In this document: positions 40,101 to 51,192 of the stretch, piece after piece
Layout of the letters: every line of letters begins with the position of its first letter
How positions within the stretch are numbered: position 1 is the stretch's first letter
Origin: Volvox africanus
Lineage: Eukaryota > Chlorophyta > Chlorophyceae > Chlamydomonadales > Volvocaceae
Length of the DNA stretch: 64,000 bases
Reading direction: 5' to 3'
Assembly (NCBI GenBank): GCA_030268105.1
Contig: BSDZ01000008.1
Location: 186,001 to 250,000, forward strand
Made by a program: the position numbers and the translations under genes
Notes under the pieces: model-generated
Told to the model about the DNA's origin: nothing
Database searches by the model: none
Seen by the model: only the letters and a program-made list of their open reading frames with translations

Positions 40101-42190
40101 GATCATAACGAAGCTCCATCGCCGCATCTTTCTGGATAAGCTTACTCACGAGGACTGCCGCATCTACGTCTCCTTTTACGTCGGTGCGTTGCCATCATCA
40201 TCGTCATCATCATCTCAGCAACTGCTCATAGGATCAGTGACGGCTCTTGCCGGATGGGTTTGTGTCTCTCTTTGAGTAGAGGCCCGGACAGAAGTTCACG
40301 ATATTCGTTTTCGAAGGCTGCTGAACCAAGCTGCTGTTAATACATATCGACGCGGCATATAAAACTGTTAACTGACATATCGGTTGCCTACGTAGGACCC
40401 CCGTCCCTGTTCACACGCACTGACCCACGGGTCGTCCCCGTTCACAGAGGCCCAGAACCGCGAGTCCTTCATGGCGGCGAAGCAGGACCTGCTGCTGGCC
40501 TTCGTCGACTGCGTAGAGCGGAACGGGGCTAAGCTGGCGGTGCCCCGTACGACGGTGTGTGTGTGTGTGCTTATGTGTCGGGGAGGGGGGGATCGCCTAT
40601 GGAGCTGTTGTGTTAAATAAATAAGCAACACCAAAAGCCGTGAGGCCATCGTACATTTATAAATCAGCTTCGAGGCTATATTTTTACAAGCTCATGTGTG
40701 TATGTACGTATAGTGATGGCCGTTTTCTTTTGGTCGTTGATTTGAGCAGGTTCAAGTGGAACCGGAGGTGGTTGAGGCATTGTCGCCCATGCTGGGCGCA
40801 GCGGCGGCCATGGCGGCGGCTAAAGTCACTATGGACGTACAGCAGGCAGCTGGCAATGCCGCCGCCGCGGCGGCGGCACGTGCACTGACGGACGGCCGGA
40901 CCATCACGGCAGAGGTAACGGCGGTGCCGTCGACGCCAGCGGCATCGATGGCAGCGGCCGGCGGTGCTGGCGGTACGACAGCAACGCCAAGTAAGGCGGC
41001 GACAGGATCACCGGGAAGTTCCGTCAAGAACGGCGGCGGCGGAAACATCGTTACGTCGGTGGCGGATGCGACGGTTACTGCGGCAGCGGGCAGTGGCGGC
41101 GGCGGCAGTGGGGCCGCTACGGCGTCGCTGCCGGCGCAAGGCTCGTCCAAAGGTGCGCATTGGCATTTGCGGCTGTTGAGTTTCAAGATGCTTCAAGTGC
41201 TTTTGGACTGCGGTGCGATTCTATCCGAGTTCTGATATGACAGGGAGCAGATCCAGATTCGATCCAGATTCGGGTCGCATTCTGAAAGTTATGCATATGA
41301 CATGAATGAAAGGGTAAAAGGAACGTACGAACCGGTCGCATGGGTCAGTGTGTAAAGTGCTTAACTTAGGGGTACTCGTCGCCGCTGTCGGCACTGACCC
41401 ATGGTTCACTTCCTTTAGGCCGCAATGCATGTAACGCCTATCCTGTCGTTTATTGGTCGCAGGGGAAGGTGAGAAGGCGGCTTCCGTTGTGACAGTCCCG
41501 GTGGGAGGGTTCGTTGGTAGGGTTACGGCGACTGCTGAGGGTGCTGCCGCTGGGACTGGTGCTGCAGTCGCCAGTGCAGTATCTGTTGGAAGTGGTGGCG
41601 CTGATGCCGTAAGCGGCAGTAGCGGCGTTGGCGCCGCCCCTACCATCATGCCACCGCCAGCAGTCGTCGTGCCATTGGTGGACATCTCAAACCCCGGCGG
41701 CGGCGGTAGCAGCTCGGGAACCGTCGCGACTGTTGTAACGCGATTTAGCCCACACCCAAAGCCGCCGCCGCCAGCTGCCGCTGCAGCCGCGACTGCAACG
41801 GCTGCTGCTGCTACTGCTACCGTCGCGGCGGTGTCGGCGGTTTCGTCCACTGGTCCTGCAGCTGCTACTTCCCCCCTGGTGCGGCGGGACAGTGTCAGTG
41901 CCGCTGGCTTTGCCATGACCTTGGATGTGGACGACAATGACAGGGGGGAGTACGACGGTGGCAGCAGTAGCAGCAGCGGCGGCGGCGATGGTGTCGTCGT
42001 GCTCGCTAGCTTTGACGACATTGAGGTTGCTATGTCGCCCTCGATGAGTGACGCCGTCACGGTGGCGGCGGCGGCGGCCGCGGCATCCGGGGAAAATCCT
42101 GCTGATGCCGCCGCCATCGCCAGCCGAGCCGCCCAACCTTTCGTTGCGATCGTGACATCTGGGGGCGGCGGCGGTTCCCTGAAGATATGA
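35044..42190 (+). CDS. MscS-like mechanosensitive ion channel, plastid type, with giant disordered ends
   Basis: Ten exons join in phase to 1297 residues: 35044-36912, 37778-37867, 38509-38619, 38867-38984, 39232-39335, 39598-39828, 40051-40183, 40448-40554, 40750-41152 and 41463-42190. The N-terminus is Arg/Ser/Ala-rich (transit-peptide-like), followed by about 500 residues of Ala/Ser/Pro-rich low complexity. Membrane helices follow: VVIFAALFLGGALFTALTV, LCVIACAIFLVRFGL, LEVLLFIAAVCTIADSFV, FIIGAAVVVFNL and FIIYTITFVLGIQALGL. The pore helix is GGIGGLAIGLAGREICENIL, the MscS signature. The beta domain reads SPFEVGDEVHFF, then GWYRTTIRSYEREVFVIPNA. This places it with plant MSL2/3 and Chlamydomonas MSC1-type channels, which relieve plastid osmotic stress. 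The last 400 or so residues are again Ala/Gly/Val-rich. Most of the opposite-strand frames here are shadows. Confidence 0.92.
39835..39863 (+). repeat. Interstitial telomere-type repeat (TTTTAGGG)3
   Basis: AGGG followed by three exact TTTTAGGG units and one extra G starts seven bases after the donor of the sixth MscS-channel intron. TTTTAGGG is the Chlamydomonas telomere unit. Single or partial units of this or the TTTAGGG form also occur in introns and flanks near 155, 3075, 6900, 10540, 12525 and 39440-39460. Confidence 0.85.
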
Positions 42191-44091
42191 GGGCGCTGAC
42201 GGGATCCAATAGCGACACCTACCACCAGTTGACGGCGGCGGCGGCGGCATTTCTCTTGATGGTTGCTGCGCCCCGTCGGTCCGAGAGCAGTCGTACAGTC
42301 TCCGCCTTGCGTACAGCACCACTTCTCTACCTCCGCCCCCATCCCCCGACCCAAATAATGGGAGTTTGACACGCCCTTACCCGCACATGCGCCTCTCGCC
42401 TGCCGCACTGAAGGGATGCCTCCATTTCCATTCGTACATCGTGACCGTGTATGTTGAGGCGTCGCGTCTCCCGGTTTCGTTGTCCGTGGTCTTTCGCGCT
42501 CACTGACCCTGTCACAGGTTCGGGCCTTACGTGGCTGTTGTCAAAGCTGGCGCATGTGCTGTTCGAGACGTAACAGCAACGGAGACGACAGTTCTGAAGA
42601 TTCAGATCTCTCAAATAAAAGGGGGATTTCGTACCTGGCGGGAAAAGAGCGTTGCACGCATCCATACACACATAACGCACACATTCAAGAGAGCCGCCGT
42701 ACAGCTATGTGGACGAGGGCCGTACATTTCGGCTCTGTAAGGCATCGCAGGCGGGAGTGCCGAATGCATTGCGCGGCACGACCCCCACTCTTGGAGCTGA
42801 GCTGTTGACAGACAGACAGACAAACTGACGCGAGAGGGGAAGACCACATGGCAGCAAATTGGCGGACAGACGATTATTGCCCCCATGGGCCCCAGGGGGG
42901 GCGTCTTTCGATTTCTTGAGGGTGGCGGGTGGAAGGAAGGATGCGCGTGCTGTCCCTCGACATCGGTACAGGCAACGTACATCTTTCGGGAAGCGCCGGA
43001 GCTTTCAACCACCAACGAACTGTCCATTCAGAAGGCAGAGCCGACAGCCGTACTGTCGTTATGGCGTGCGGCAGCTGACTGTGAGATTGCTCACCGGCTG
43101 GTAAGGGGAACAAGAACTGACGCATCTGACCCATGGGTCGCGCACATCAGCAAATGGGATGGGACTTAGCGAGGGAACAAGGGAATGAGGTGGCAGTGGC
43201 CCGTGGGTCGCTCATACGAGTTAGTGCCTGGGTGGTGGCAGCAATGTGTTTTGGCGTTATTCGCGAGGCTTTCTGCCAACTGTGGAAGTGGGTCCAGGGA
43301 GGGGAGAGAAGCGGCGATTGGAAGAACAAGACGCGTGCAAACTCGATGGAAGAGCGTGCCGTGTCGTACCGTGCCTAGAGAATGTGCCTGTGTGTATATT
43401 GTGCGCCGTGCGAACTCCCCCGCGGTGCCGCATGCACGTCTGTGTGTGTGCTCTTCGCCTTACACAAGTCTTGGTGGGATCCTCCCCCGCTCTTTACGTG
43501 TCTGCCGTTGGTCATTCTGTTCGGCACTTCAGGGGTTTCGTTGGTTGTTCGGTTGGCGGTTAAAATAGGTTTTAGGTGGCTCATGTGGCAGAGTTTGTGT
43601 TCGTGCCTCGGACGGGTGGACAGTAATGAACGGCGCGCTCTGCGGACAGGATGTCGTTGTTTGGACTTAAGTTGTGCGCAAAGGACGGGTGGGTTGGACG
43701 TGAACCTCATCGGCCGGAAAGCGCACTTTGACAGAAGTCCGTGTGCTCGGTGTGAGTACGGCACAACAGCTCTGTGCGTGGCTTATTCGGTGCGTATGTA
43801 CTCGGTCGGATCGACCGTTATTTCGTTATCGTGCCGATGGGAAAAACAACGGAAAGCAGGCCTGGACCGGGTGGGAAGACTCATGGGTCATATTCCAAAT
43901 AGCTGACAGCAGCCGGGTAGGCTGCTGTGTCCAGCGTGTCCACAGCTTCCGTACCGCCAGGGTGGTGGTGGTGGCCGGGAAGGGGGATGGTGTAATGGTC
44001 GTCCTGCCCGCGGGTCGGTGAACCTCCAGCATCCCACCTCCTACCTCCACAGTAGTAGGGAGGGGTGAAGCCGGTTGTTTTTCCACCACTG

Positions 44092-44140
44092 AAAAGAGAG
44101 GCATGCGCATATGTATATATGTATATACATGCCTCTCTTT

Positions 44141-44141
<1 letters not shown>
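44092..44141. repeat. Perfect 14-bp inverted repeat (hairpin) with AT-rich loop
   Basis: AAAAGAGAGGCATG (44092-44105) is exactly complementary to CATGCCTCTCTTTT (44128-44141). The 22-nt loop is an alternating purine-pyrimidine stretch containing ATATGTATATATGTATATA that can itself extend pairing. It abuts the (GA)n tract directly. Confidence 0.9.

Positions 44142-44185
<44 letters not shown>
44142..44185 (+). repeat. (GA)n microsatellite
   Basis: About 22 uninterrupted AG/GA dinucleotides immediately to the right of the hairpin. Confidence 0.95.
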
Positions 44186-44188
<3 letters not shown>

Positions 44189-46971
44189 AAAAGGGAGAGA
44201 CAGGGTTGGTTTCCGTACGTATGATTTGTGCGATGTGGGTCAGATCAACTCCAGGGTGGTGGGAAGGGCCGCATCATGATCATGCGGTGGTGGTGGTGGT
44301 CGTGACAATGGAGGAGAAGGCCCTCTGCAACGGCACGGTTGCGGCTGCAGTATCATAACGGCGACGCGCGGAACCGCAGAGGTCACATCGCATCGTCTGC
44401 TGAGTGTTTTGCTGCGTTTGGCTCTGCACCTGTAGACCGCACGGGGCAGAGAGCTTCAGCCATCCATTCAATTGACGCATTCGTCCTTGCCTCTCTCTGC
44501 GCCGTCGAAGAACCTGAAGCTGTGGGAATTTAGATATTACATGGTGAGCAGCAGACAGGGTGATAATGTGGGATCGTTACTTTTGTGGATTCGACGTCGG
44601 GGGGGGCAGAGGGGGTTTCGAAGGATCGGAAAGTAAGACTTTTGGCTCTTGGTTATGCCATTTGGGGGAAAACCCGGATTCGGCGGCTTTCCGGTCGCAA
44701 GAGTTTGCGAGGTGTCGTTGAATCAGATACTCAAAGTGCAGATCTAGATTCAGATCCAGATCCAGATGCTCGAGATCCGGACCACGAAGCGGTCGGATTT
44801 CGGAGGAGGGCAGCGGGGTTAGCTTCAAGGAGGTGGGGACTCAGCGTGACGTGTTTGGCGGGAGGTTGGTGATGTTAGTTTTTATTGGTTGCCGCATTAA
44901 ACCGGATTTTGTTCGTTTTTCCTGAGTTTTTCACGACATCCGGTTTTAGGTAATCATGTTTCGACAGGTTCTAATGAACGTAGTAGAAGAAGCTTGTCAT
45001 CAAAGGACAATTCTCGAATTTTCACTTTGTTTATGGCAAGTGGCTGATACACACGCAGGGGCCGTGTACGGGACATCACTTGTTCCTAAACGGCAAGGCT
45101 TTAAAGCAGAAGGAATTTTGTTCCAGCTCCCCGGGTTTCCCCTACTCCTCCCCAAGGGAGGGGAGGGGGGAGGTCGCGAGGGTGAAGGGCATTTTCCCGA
45201 CATTGCGGATGTCATAAGACATAAGGCACGGTTTCTCATTGGCGTGTCAGACGCAGCTCGGTGCATATTACGACGGAAACAAGTGGTGGTTGATGTCGTA
45301 CAATGCGTATGTGCAGTGTTGAGGTTAGGGTAGGAAGGCGTAAGGCGGTGGCACACGCTCTACAAGCGGGTAGAGATTTCACCATGCAAGTTTGAGATCG
45401 GGAGAATCTCTCACATCTTTTCTCCCTACCTGTCACCCCTTGTCGTTAGGGATTTGCTGTCGCTGCTTTTGTGCTGGAAACGTCCTTTGCCTGTTTCCAT
45501 GTGACCGTTGTGTTCGAATTTCAGGCATGCGGCATCCCCGGGTCGAGGCTGCTTTTTACCCTCGTAGAGCTGGAGCCGCTGATTCCATCAAGTGTTGCCT
45601 CTTCGACTGTCGGTAGACGAGATGCAATCAACCTCGCGCAAATTTGATTTGCAGAGCCTTTGTATGAGAAAAGGAGTACGATGATTTTCGCTGCAGCCAC
45701 AGCCTTTCTGGATTTCTGCAGCTGCATGCATGTAAATGCACACATGTACGTATGTTCGACTTTCTTTGCTCGTTGAGGTGCCAGTTGTGCGGAAGGACGC
45801 TCTTTATTTTCGGTCCTTTCATCGTGGTCATGTGGTGGGTGATATGAGGTGTTGCGTGGGAAATGTCCTTGTGGGTGGAGTGGGTAATACAGCTGTGCGC
45901 TTAGGTCGCAGCGGTACATATAGGCTGTGTGCTTCGGAGGCGTGAATGTCGACCAGCCGGGGCTTCCAAGTGCATTTTTGCGGCAATGCTGCGTTGTCGT
46001 AAGTAACATTCCTATTATTGTTGTGGTCTTGCATTTATAAGCCTGCGATTCCCTTTGCTTTCCACCTTCCGGAAGTAAATGCTAGGCGTAGGAGCAAGTG
46101 CTCCTGACCAGTTCACAACAGTGCTCATCCGGCTGCCACCCATCCGACCCTCCAGAGATTGGGGCTCTCTTTACGGTGGTGGTTAGCAAACGGATAGCAC
46201 CAGTCGATATAGCCTCCTCCATTCGAAGTTAAATAGTCGTACAAGGAACTGTGGGACAAGTCAGCAACCAACCCACGACCCCCATATTCAGTAACTTTCC
46301 CCTGCCATGGCACCGGCGCAGTTCATCGCGCAGATGTGGGCATCATCAGACCTCATGACCGGCCGCTTTCTGTACACTTTCCCCCTCATATTGCACAGCC
46401 GGGCATGACGACGTTGCTGCCGTTGTCATTGGCCATCATCGGCCTCCTGATCAGTGGACCGAACAGAGAGCGAAGGACTTACTCAGTCCATGTCAGTGTG
46501 CTCTCTACGATCACCACGTCCTCCCAGGGAGACAAAAAGACGGTTACCAGGATGGCTCCACCAGGCAGGCAAAGATGATAACGCTCAGCCAAGAGGACTG
46601 CAGATGTGTGTCTGCAGATGTGCACGGGCCCACCTAAGTGCGCCACTTCCACATGCCTGTTTGCGCAGCGGCATTCAGGAACCGCACAACTGTTACTGGA
46701 AAGGGCATGTGCCGGGATCTGGGGATGAATGCATCGACCCGGATCTGGACGATCCAAAGCCAAAACACAGGCGCACGACTGATTGCATCCAGAAAACATG
46801 AAGAGCCATTATGCAGTATCGCCCAAAGCCGCAATCCACATGCCTCTGCCCGACTTCCAACCATGTTCACCATCACAACCATTATTATCAAATCATTATC
46901 TCGAGCACTAAAGGACCGAAAAAACAGTATATTAAATGCAGCTGCCATCTCGCAGTCCTTGCCCACGCCCC

Positions 46972-47570
46972 ATGATCGACCTGTTCTTCAGCCAGAACGA
47001 CATCGTCGCGAATAAAGGGGTTATCACCGCAGGGCTTATGACCACAAGCCCATTCGCAAGTACAACGTGAGTTCCCTGGGGGCCCTGAGGTCGCGAAATC
47101 CTTAACTGCTTTCTCATGCATATCATGACTCCCGACTACTTGGCCGAAGAGTCATGCTTTATCCCCACGAAGGATAGCCAACCAGATAGGTTCGCCGGTG
47201 AGGGGGGCCCTGGAGGGGTGCAGCAGCCCTCGGCTTCAGGCCCACGGTGTGTCCTCAGGACTCAGCCCCGGCATACTGCAACAAGACCGAGAACCCCCTG
47301 TGACTGCGAGAGCTGTAGAAAGCACCACCTGGCGTGTGACTGCCCGTTTGGCCGACGTGCTGCGGCGTGCGGCTGCAGGGAAAGGGGCTGCGTGACGGGG
47401 CACTGGTACTGACCATATCCACTTGGCCCCAGCGTCCCGCGGATCCGCCCGCGGGATGCGAGCGACTAAGGGAGAGGCAGCCGCTGCTGGCCCCGATGGC
47501 CGAGGTCCCTCGACTGCCTCGTGATGCGGCGGCCTTCGAGGTGACAGCGGGCAATGGGTCCATCGTTTGA
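46972..47570 (+). CDS. Weak candidate gene, unidentified
   Basis: Not recognised. A plus-strand stretch reads MIDLFFSQNDIVANKGVITA and ends at a good GTGAGT donor (about 47068). A GC-rich block at 47200-47570, with coding-like composition, follows; its last open frame ends REROPLLAP-like at PMAEVPRLPRDAAAFEVTAG and stops at 47570. The exact internal splice is unclear because the best frame changes within the block, so the true reading frame of the GC-rich part is unsettled. Upstream exons, if any, may lie near 46.3-46.6 kb (a segment with TTLLPLSLAIIGLLISG is hydrophobic). It may be a small membrane or plastid protein, but that is conjecture. Confidence 0.25.
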
Positions 47571-48093
47571 TTCCAAAAGGGGAAAGAAGATGACCGAAGG
47601 ACACGAGAAGGTGTCGACTAAGAGCGAGCCACGGGACAAAGGTTTGCGAGGTGACTTAGATCCAGAAGCAGGAAAACCGAGCCGCAAATGTCCGTTAGCA
47701 GCAGAACCATCAGTCGTAATAAAACCCAAATCGTGTAGCCGTTGACCAAGAACAAGATAGAATCATGCAAAAGGAAAAACGTCCTCACGCATACGAGTAG
47801 TGGATAGGGCCAGATCAAGAAAGTAATGGAAGCCCACCCTTCACGATGTAAGGACGGTGATGCCAAGAGCCCGACCAGCACCCGATTCCGCCCTGACCCA
47901 CATCCTTTTTGTTGTCCCGACGCAGCGACACCTATTAGTTGCCTGATCCATTCCGCTGTACAAAAGCCCAAAAGGTCCACCAGCACCTTAGATTTGTCAA
48001 AACTGCTCCTAAAACGTATTGTGAATCCCTTTTCCTTTCCCTTCCTCCTCCAGCTTCCCTCCAGCACGAATGCTCTCACCGTTTCTCCCTCCC

Positions 48094-49098
48094 TCATCTC
48101 CGCACCTGGTCTTCAAGGCAACTCAGGCAGAACACACGATCTTCACGTTCTTCATAGTCGAGCACTGAGCAAAGTGAACAAAACACATCAAGACAGGAAC
48201 AGCATTGCCGCAAATAACAGCTGTTGGCGGAGACGGGTAGCACGGTGCCGCAATGCGTGCAGGGGGCGGATGGAGCGGTGGACGGGATGACAGAGTTCGC
48301 GGGGGGCTGCACCGCCCCGGGCCCCACGAGATCCTCAGTGGCCGTCAACCCTGCGCCGGCGGCCGCTGCTGTTAAGGCTGCGGTGAGAGGCCAAATCAGG
48401 AATAGAGGGAATTTTTAAAGTAGTTGAGGAATGGGGGCGTGTTGAGCCGTAAGTGATATGCTATGGGTTCCGAACTGCGTGATGCTCCTATTGCATACCT
48501 TTGGCCTGTGTAAGCCGTACACAAACATCAGAAGTCAGCATGGGCACAACTTGCAGCATTGAGGCGCTTTTGTTGCCGAATACGAAAGAGAGCATGGGAT
48601 TACCTTAACGGCGTGAAAAACATCCCGCAAAATGCACCAATAAGCCCCGCACCCATAGCTGGGGAAATATCAGTTATCATCTTCCTTTTCGAATGAAGGA
48701 TGAAAAGACCGAATCAGCACCGGGCAAAATGCCTTACCCACAGAACCCCCGCAACATGAACGTGGCTATCAGAACAGGCTCACCTGGTTGCTGCTGTGGT
48801 AGTGCAGGTCCACGAGCCCGGGCTGCAGCCATAAGTACCTGAAAAGCATCGACTGCGTAATGGGAAGAAGAGAAGGGATATGCACAAGACTTAGCTCTGT
48901 TTATTCTCATGCACGCCGAAGTGACCATGTCAATTCATCCCTGCACGCATTTGACAATACCGTCTGAACACCAATCATAGACCCTAAAAGTCTTCAGTTT
49001 TACTTAGCTTCCCCACCTCGACGGACGTCAACGCGCGCCTTCCGCATATTGCCCTGCGCAGGCGTAAAGTCGCGCTCGGCTGCCCCGCGCTTTGACAT
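48094..49098 (-). CDS. Siva-like cysteine-rich zinc-binding protein
   Basis: The C-terminal exon (48094 to about 48382) carries CTHCGTVLP, then LRQCCSCLDVFCSLCSVLDY and VFCLSCLED, ending RR-stop. This spacing of CxxC pairs with FCSLC and a final FCLSC matches the C-terminal region of the Siva family (Pfam Siva, PF05458), zinc-binding adaptors best known from animal apoptosis signalling. Upstream exons on the same strand fit: 49098 down (ATG, MSKRGAAERDFTPAQGNMRK), about 48780-48860 (VDAFQVLMAAARARGPALPQ) and about 48500-48570 (SMLQVVPMLTSDVCVRLTQA). The basic MSKR start also resembles the family. The function in algae is unknown to me, and no apoptosis role should be assumed. The stop could instead lie past another donor (CAGGTGCGG at the end), but an in-frame TGA follows at once. 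Confidence 0.72.
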
Positions 49099-51192
49099 TT
49101 TGCTCTCAGAAGATTATTTCGTGATTAAAACAATTAGATAGCTTTGTTGCGTGCTTGTTACGGTTCGCAAGGCAGCTGGCGCAATTTGAAGTGATATTAA
49201 GGCACAAACACGCAAGAGGTACGAAATCTCTTGAGAGATTTAAATGAGTGACAACAACTTTGCCTGCAAAATTAAAAAAATGACAGATGGTGTGACTACA
49301 TGCCCCAAAAGAAAGGGACGATGGGTGTGTGTCAAGTTCACAAAAGGCTCCAATTATCTAGCATTAACAATAAGTACTTTTGTAAAGTGGTGACTGTCAG
49401 TCCTTCCCGAATTTCATAAAGCACCTTCCTGCTTTGCCGTACGTATACATCATGAGACGCATGCCGCGCCTGCTAGGTGAATCCAAGGAGTAATTTCTAA
49501 TACATGATCATCCTGTCAATTTCTTAGTAGGCACATCAAACTCTAATGCAATGGCTTGGCTTGCCTTTCGTTGCCATCAACAACTTGACCGCAATCACCA
49601 CGCCATCTAATACGAGGAAGGGTAGGGAGAGAAACCTAACAATACCAACGAGGAACGGATCTTAACCCACCTCTTACGTGGTAACTAAACCACGTAATCT
49701 CGGAGGAATTCGCCGTCTCATCTTTATATGGTCAAAGTGCACCTGATGATCATCAGTGATCGTACAACTTTGCGTGCATCAACAATGGATCAAAGGCAGA
49801 ATCAATGGCCCTGGCTGTAGTTGTCACATGCGGTGTGGCATCTTTGCCCTTTCCATTCGCGAAGCCGAGCCAAACTTGTATGCATGGTGAGGCACTGAGG
49901 GGCACCATATGGGAACACCTGAGAAAGTCGTGGATCAATTTACAACCTGCGACATCAGAAAATAAGTCACAAGGTGAACCATATGATTAAATGAACGTTT
50001 GCTCAGCCAGCTTGGCCTTGCGACTTATTTGGCATAAAGAGGAGCAATGTCCAATGCTTGCATGAAACATCAAGCATGGGCGAATTACAATCTCAGCTTT
50101 ACTACATTGCCCGCTGGGATCCCGAACGTCCAACAAGTTCAGGTTAACTAACCCTTTCTACTGTTTATTATTGCAGACCCGCCGTACGCCGCGCTAATAA
50201 GCCATGTCGGACATTCATAAAAACCCGCCCAACCTTGTAGCAACAACAATACCGTTCAGCCGATGGGCCGACTCGTGCAAATTTCAAAACTCCGAAGGAA
50301 AGCGAGAGTGGCATCTTTTCATCCTACCTCTTGGTCGCACAGCCTTCTATAACCAGCTCAAAATGCCATATGCCCACGAACCAATTAATGCCGTACACGC
50401 CGATACCTGAGATGCGCTACCTTGCAAGCCCGAATGCCAAGCAAGCGTAAGAGGCAGACGGATTGGGACGCAACTACACGCAGCATACGTCATGTTGAGG
50501 GAACACTAGGTCAAAACGCGGTCCACATCCCATTAGTTGTAAAAATCCCCGACAGTGAGTCGCGGAGGGGCCGATGAGATTGGGAAATGTATTCTCCGCT
50601 GCCTTAAACATGCACAGCTACCCGCCACCGCTGCGTCATCACCAGTACCACGTGCATCCCGCAGAACTTGACGTACACACACCAATCGCACAACGCATAG
50701 TACGTTGCTCATTCACTGCTACCGCCCGCCCCGGGCCCCTCTATCCAGTAATTCACCTCGGAAATGCGATAGCAAACCGGCAACTGTCCGCGAGCAAAAC
50801 CAAAGCGCCCAACCGCCAGTACGTGAGAGGCGGGCGCGCTTCACCTTCGCAATTTCAAGCACTGGAATCACGTCCGTTCCGCTAAAGAAGGAACTCCTTG
50901 CCCCAACCGCGTCAAGGACTACCAGTAGCTATACATTCAAAAGCCGGGAAGCCGAATATGGGAATGGTGCAGTCCACATTACGCCAGGCAATGTCTTTTC
51001 CCAGTAGCATCCAAAGACCTGTCTGTCTGCGAACCAGGCCAACGGCCAAACATATTGGCTCACCTGCATTGCTCAACCTGCATTGCTGTGGCACACCCAT
51101 CACCACCACCACCACCATAACCATTACCACAATCATCACCATTATGACCACCCACCATCACAACCATCATCACGGTTATTAGAAAACACATT
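49099..51192. other. Upstream of Siva-like gene, no gene recognised
   Basis: AT-richer DNA up to about 50.1 kb, then mixed composition. Only short unconvincing frames are present. A triplet-like (ACC/ATC)n stretch lies at about 51098-51176. This interval should hold the Siva-like gene promoter and the 3' UTR of the minus-strand candidate to its right. Confidence 0.45.
51098..51176 (+). repeat. (CAC/CAT)n simple repeat
   Basis: Degenerate ACC and ATC triplets, which would read His/Thr/Ile-rich if translated. It lies just downstream of the stop at 51193 of the minus-strand candidate gene, so it is likely in its 3' UTR. Confidence 0.7.

Larger units (their letters stand above)
42191..46971. other. 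MscS-channel 3' flank and intergenic DNA, no gene recognised
   Basis: Holds the likely MscS-channel 3' UTR, palindrome copies (43127-43140 and imperfect ones near 43198 and 43883), the 44092-44185 hairpin plus (GA)n, and a cluster of CAGATCCAGAT units at about 44735-44770 echoing those near 41246-41272. Short open frames exist on both strands, but none showed a recognisable family or consistent splice structure. Confidence 0.5.

Noticed and set aside
41221..42408. 395-residue minus-strand open frame
   Set aside because: Exact antisense shadow of the Ala/Gly-rich last exon of the MscS channel, whose exon joins in phase with nine others.
42930..43080. LSLDIGTGNVH reading as the start of an FGGY or actin-like ATPase
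   Set aside because: Only this one short string matches; the following sequence has no supporting motifs or splice structure.
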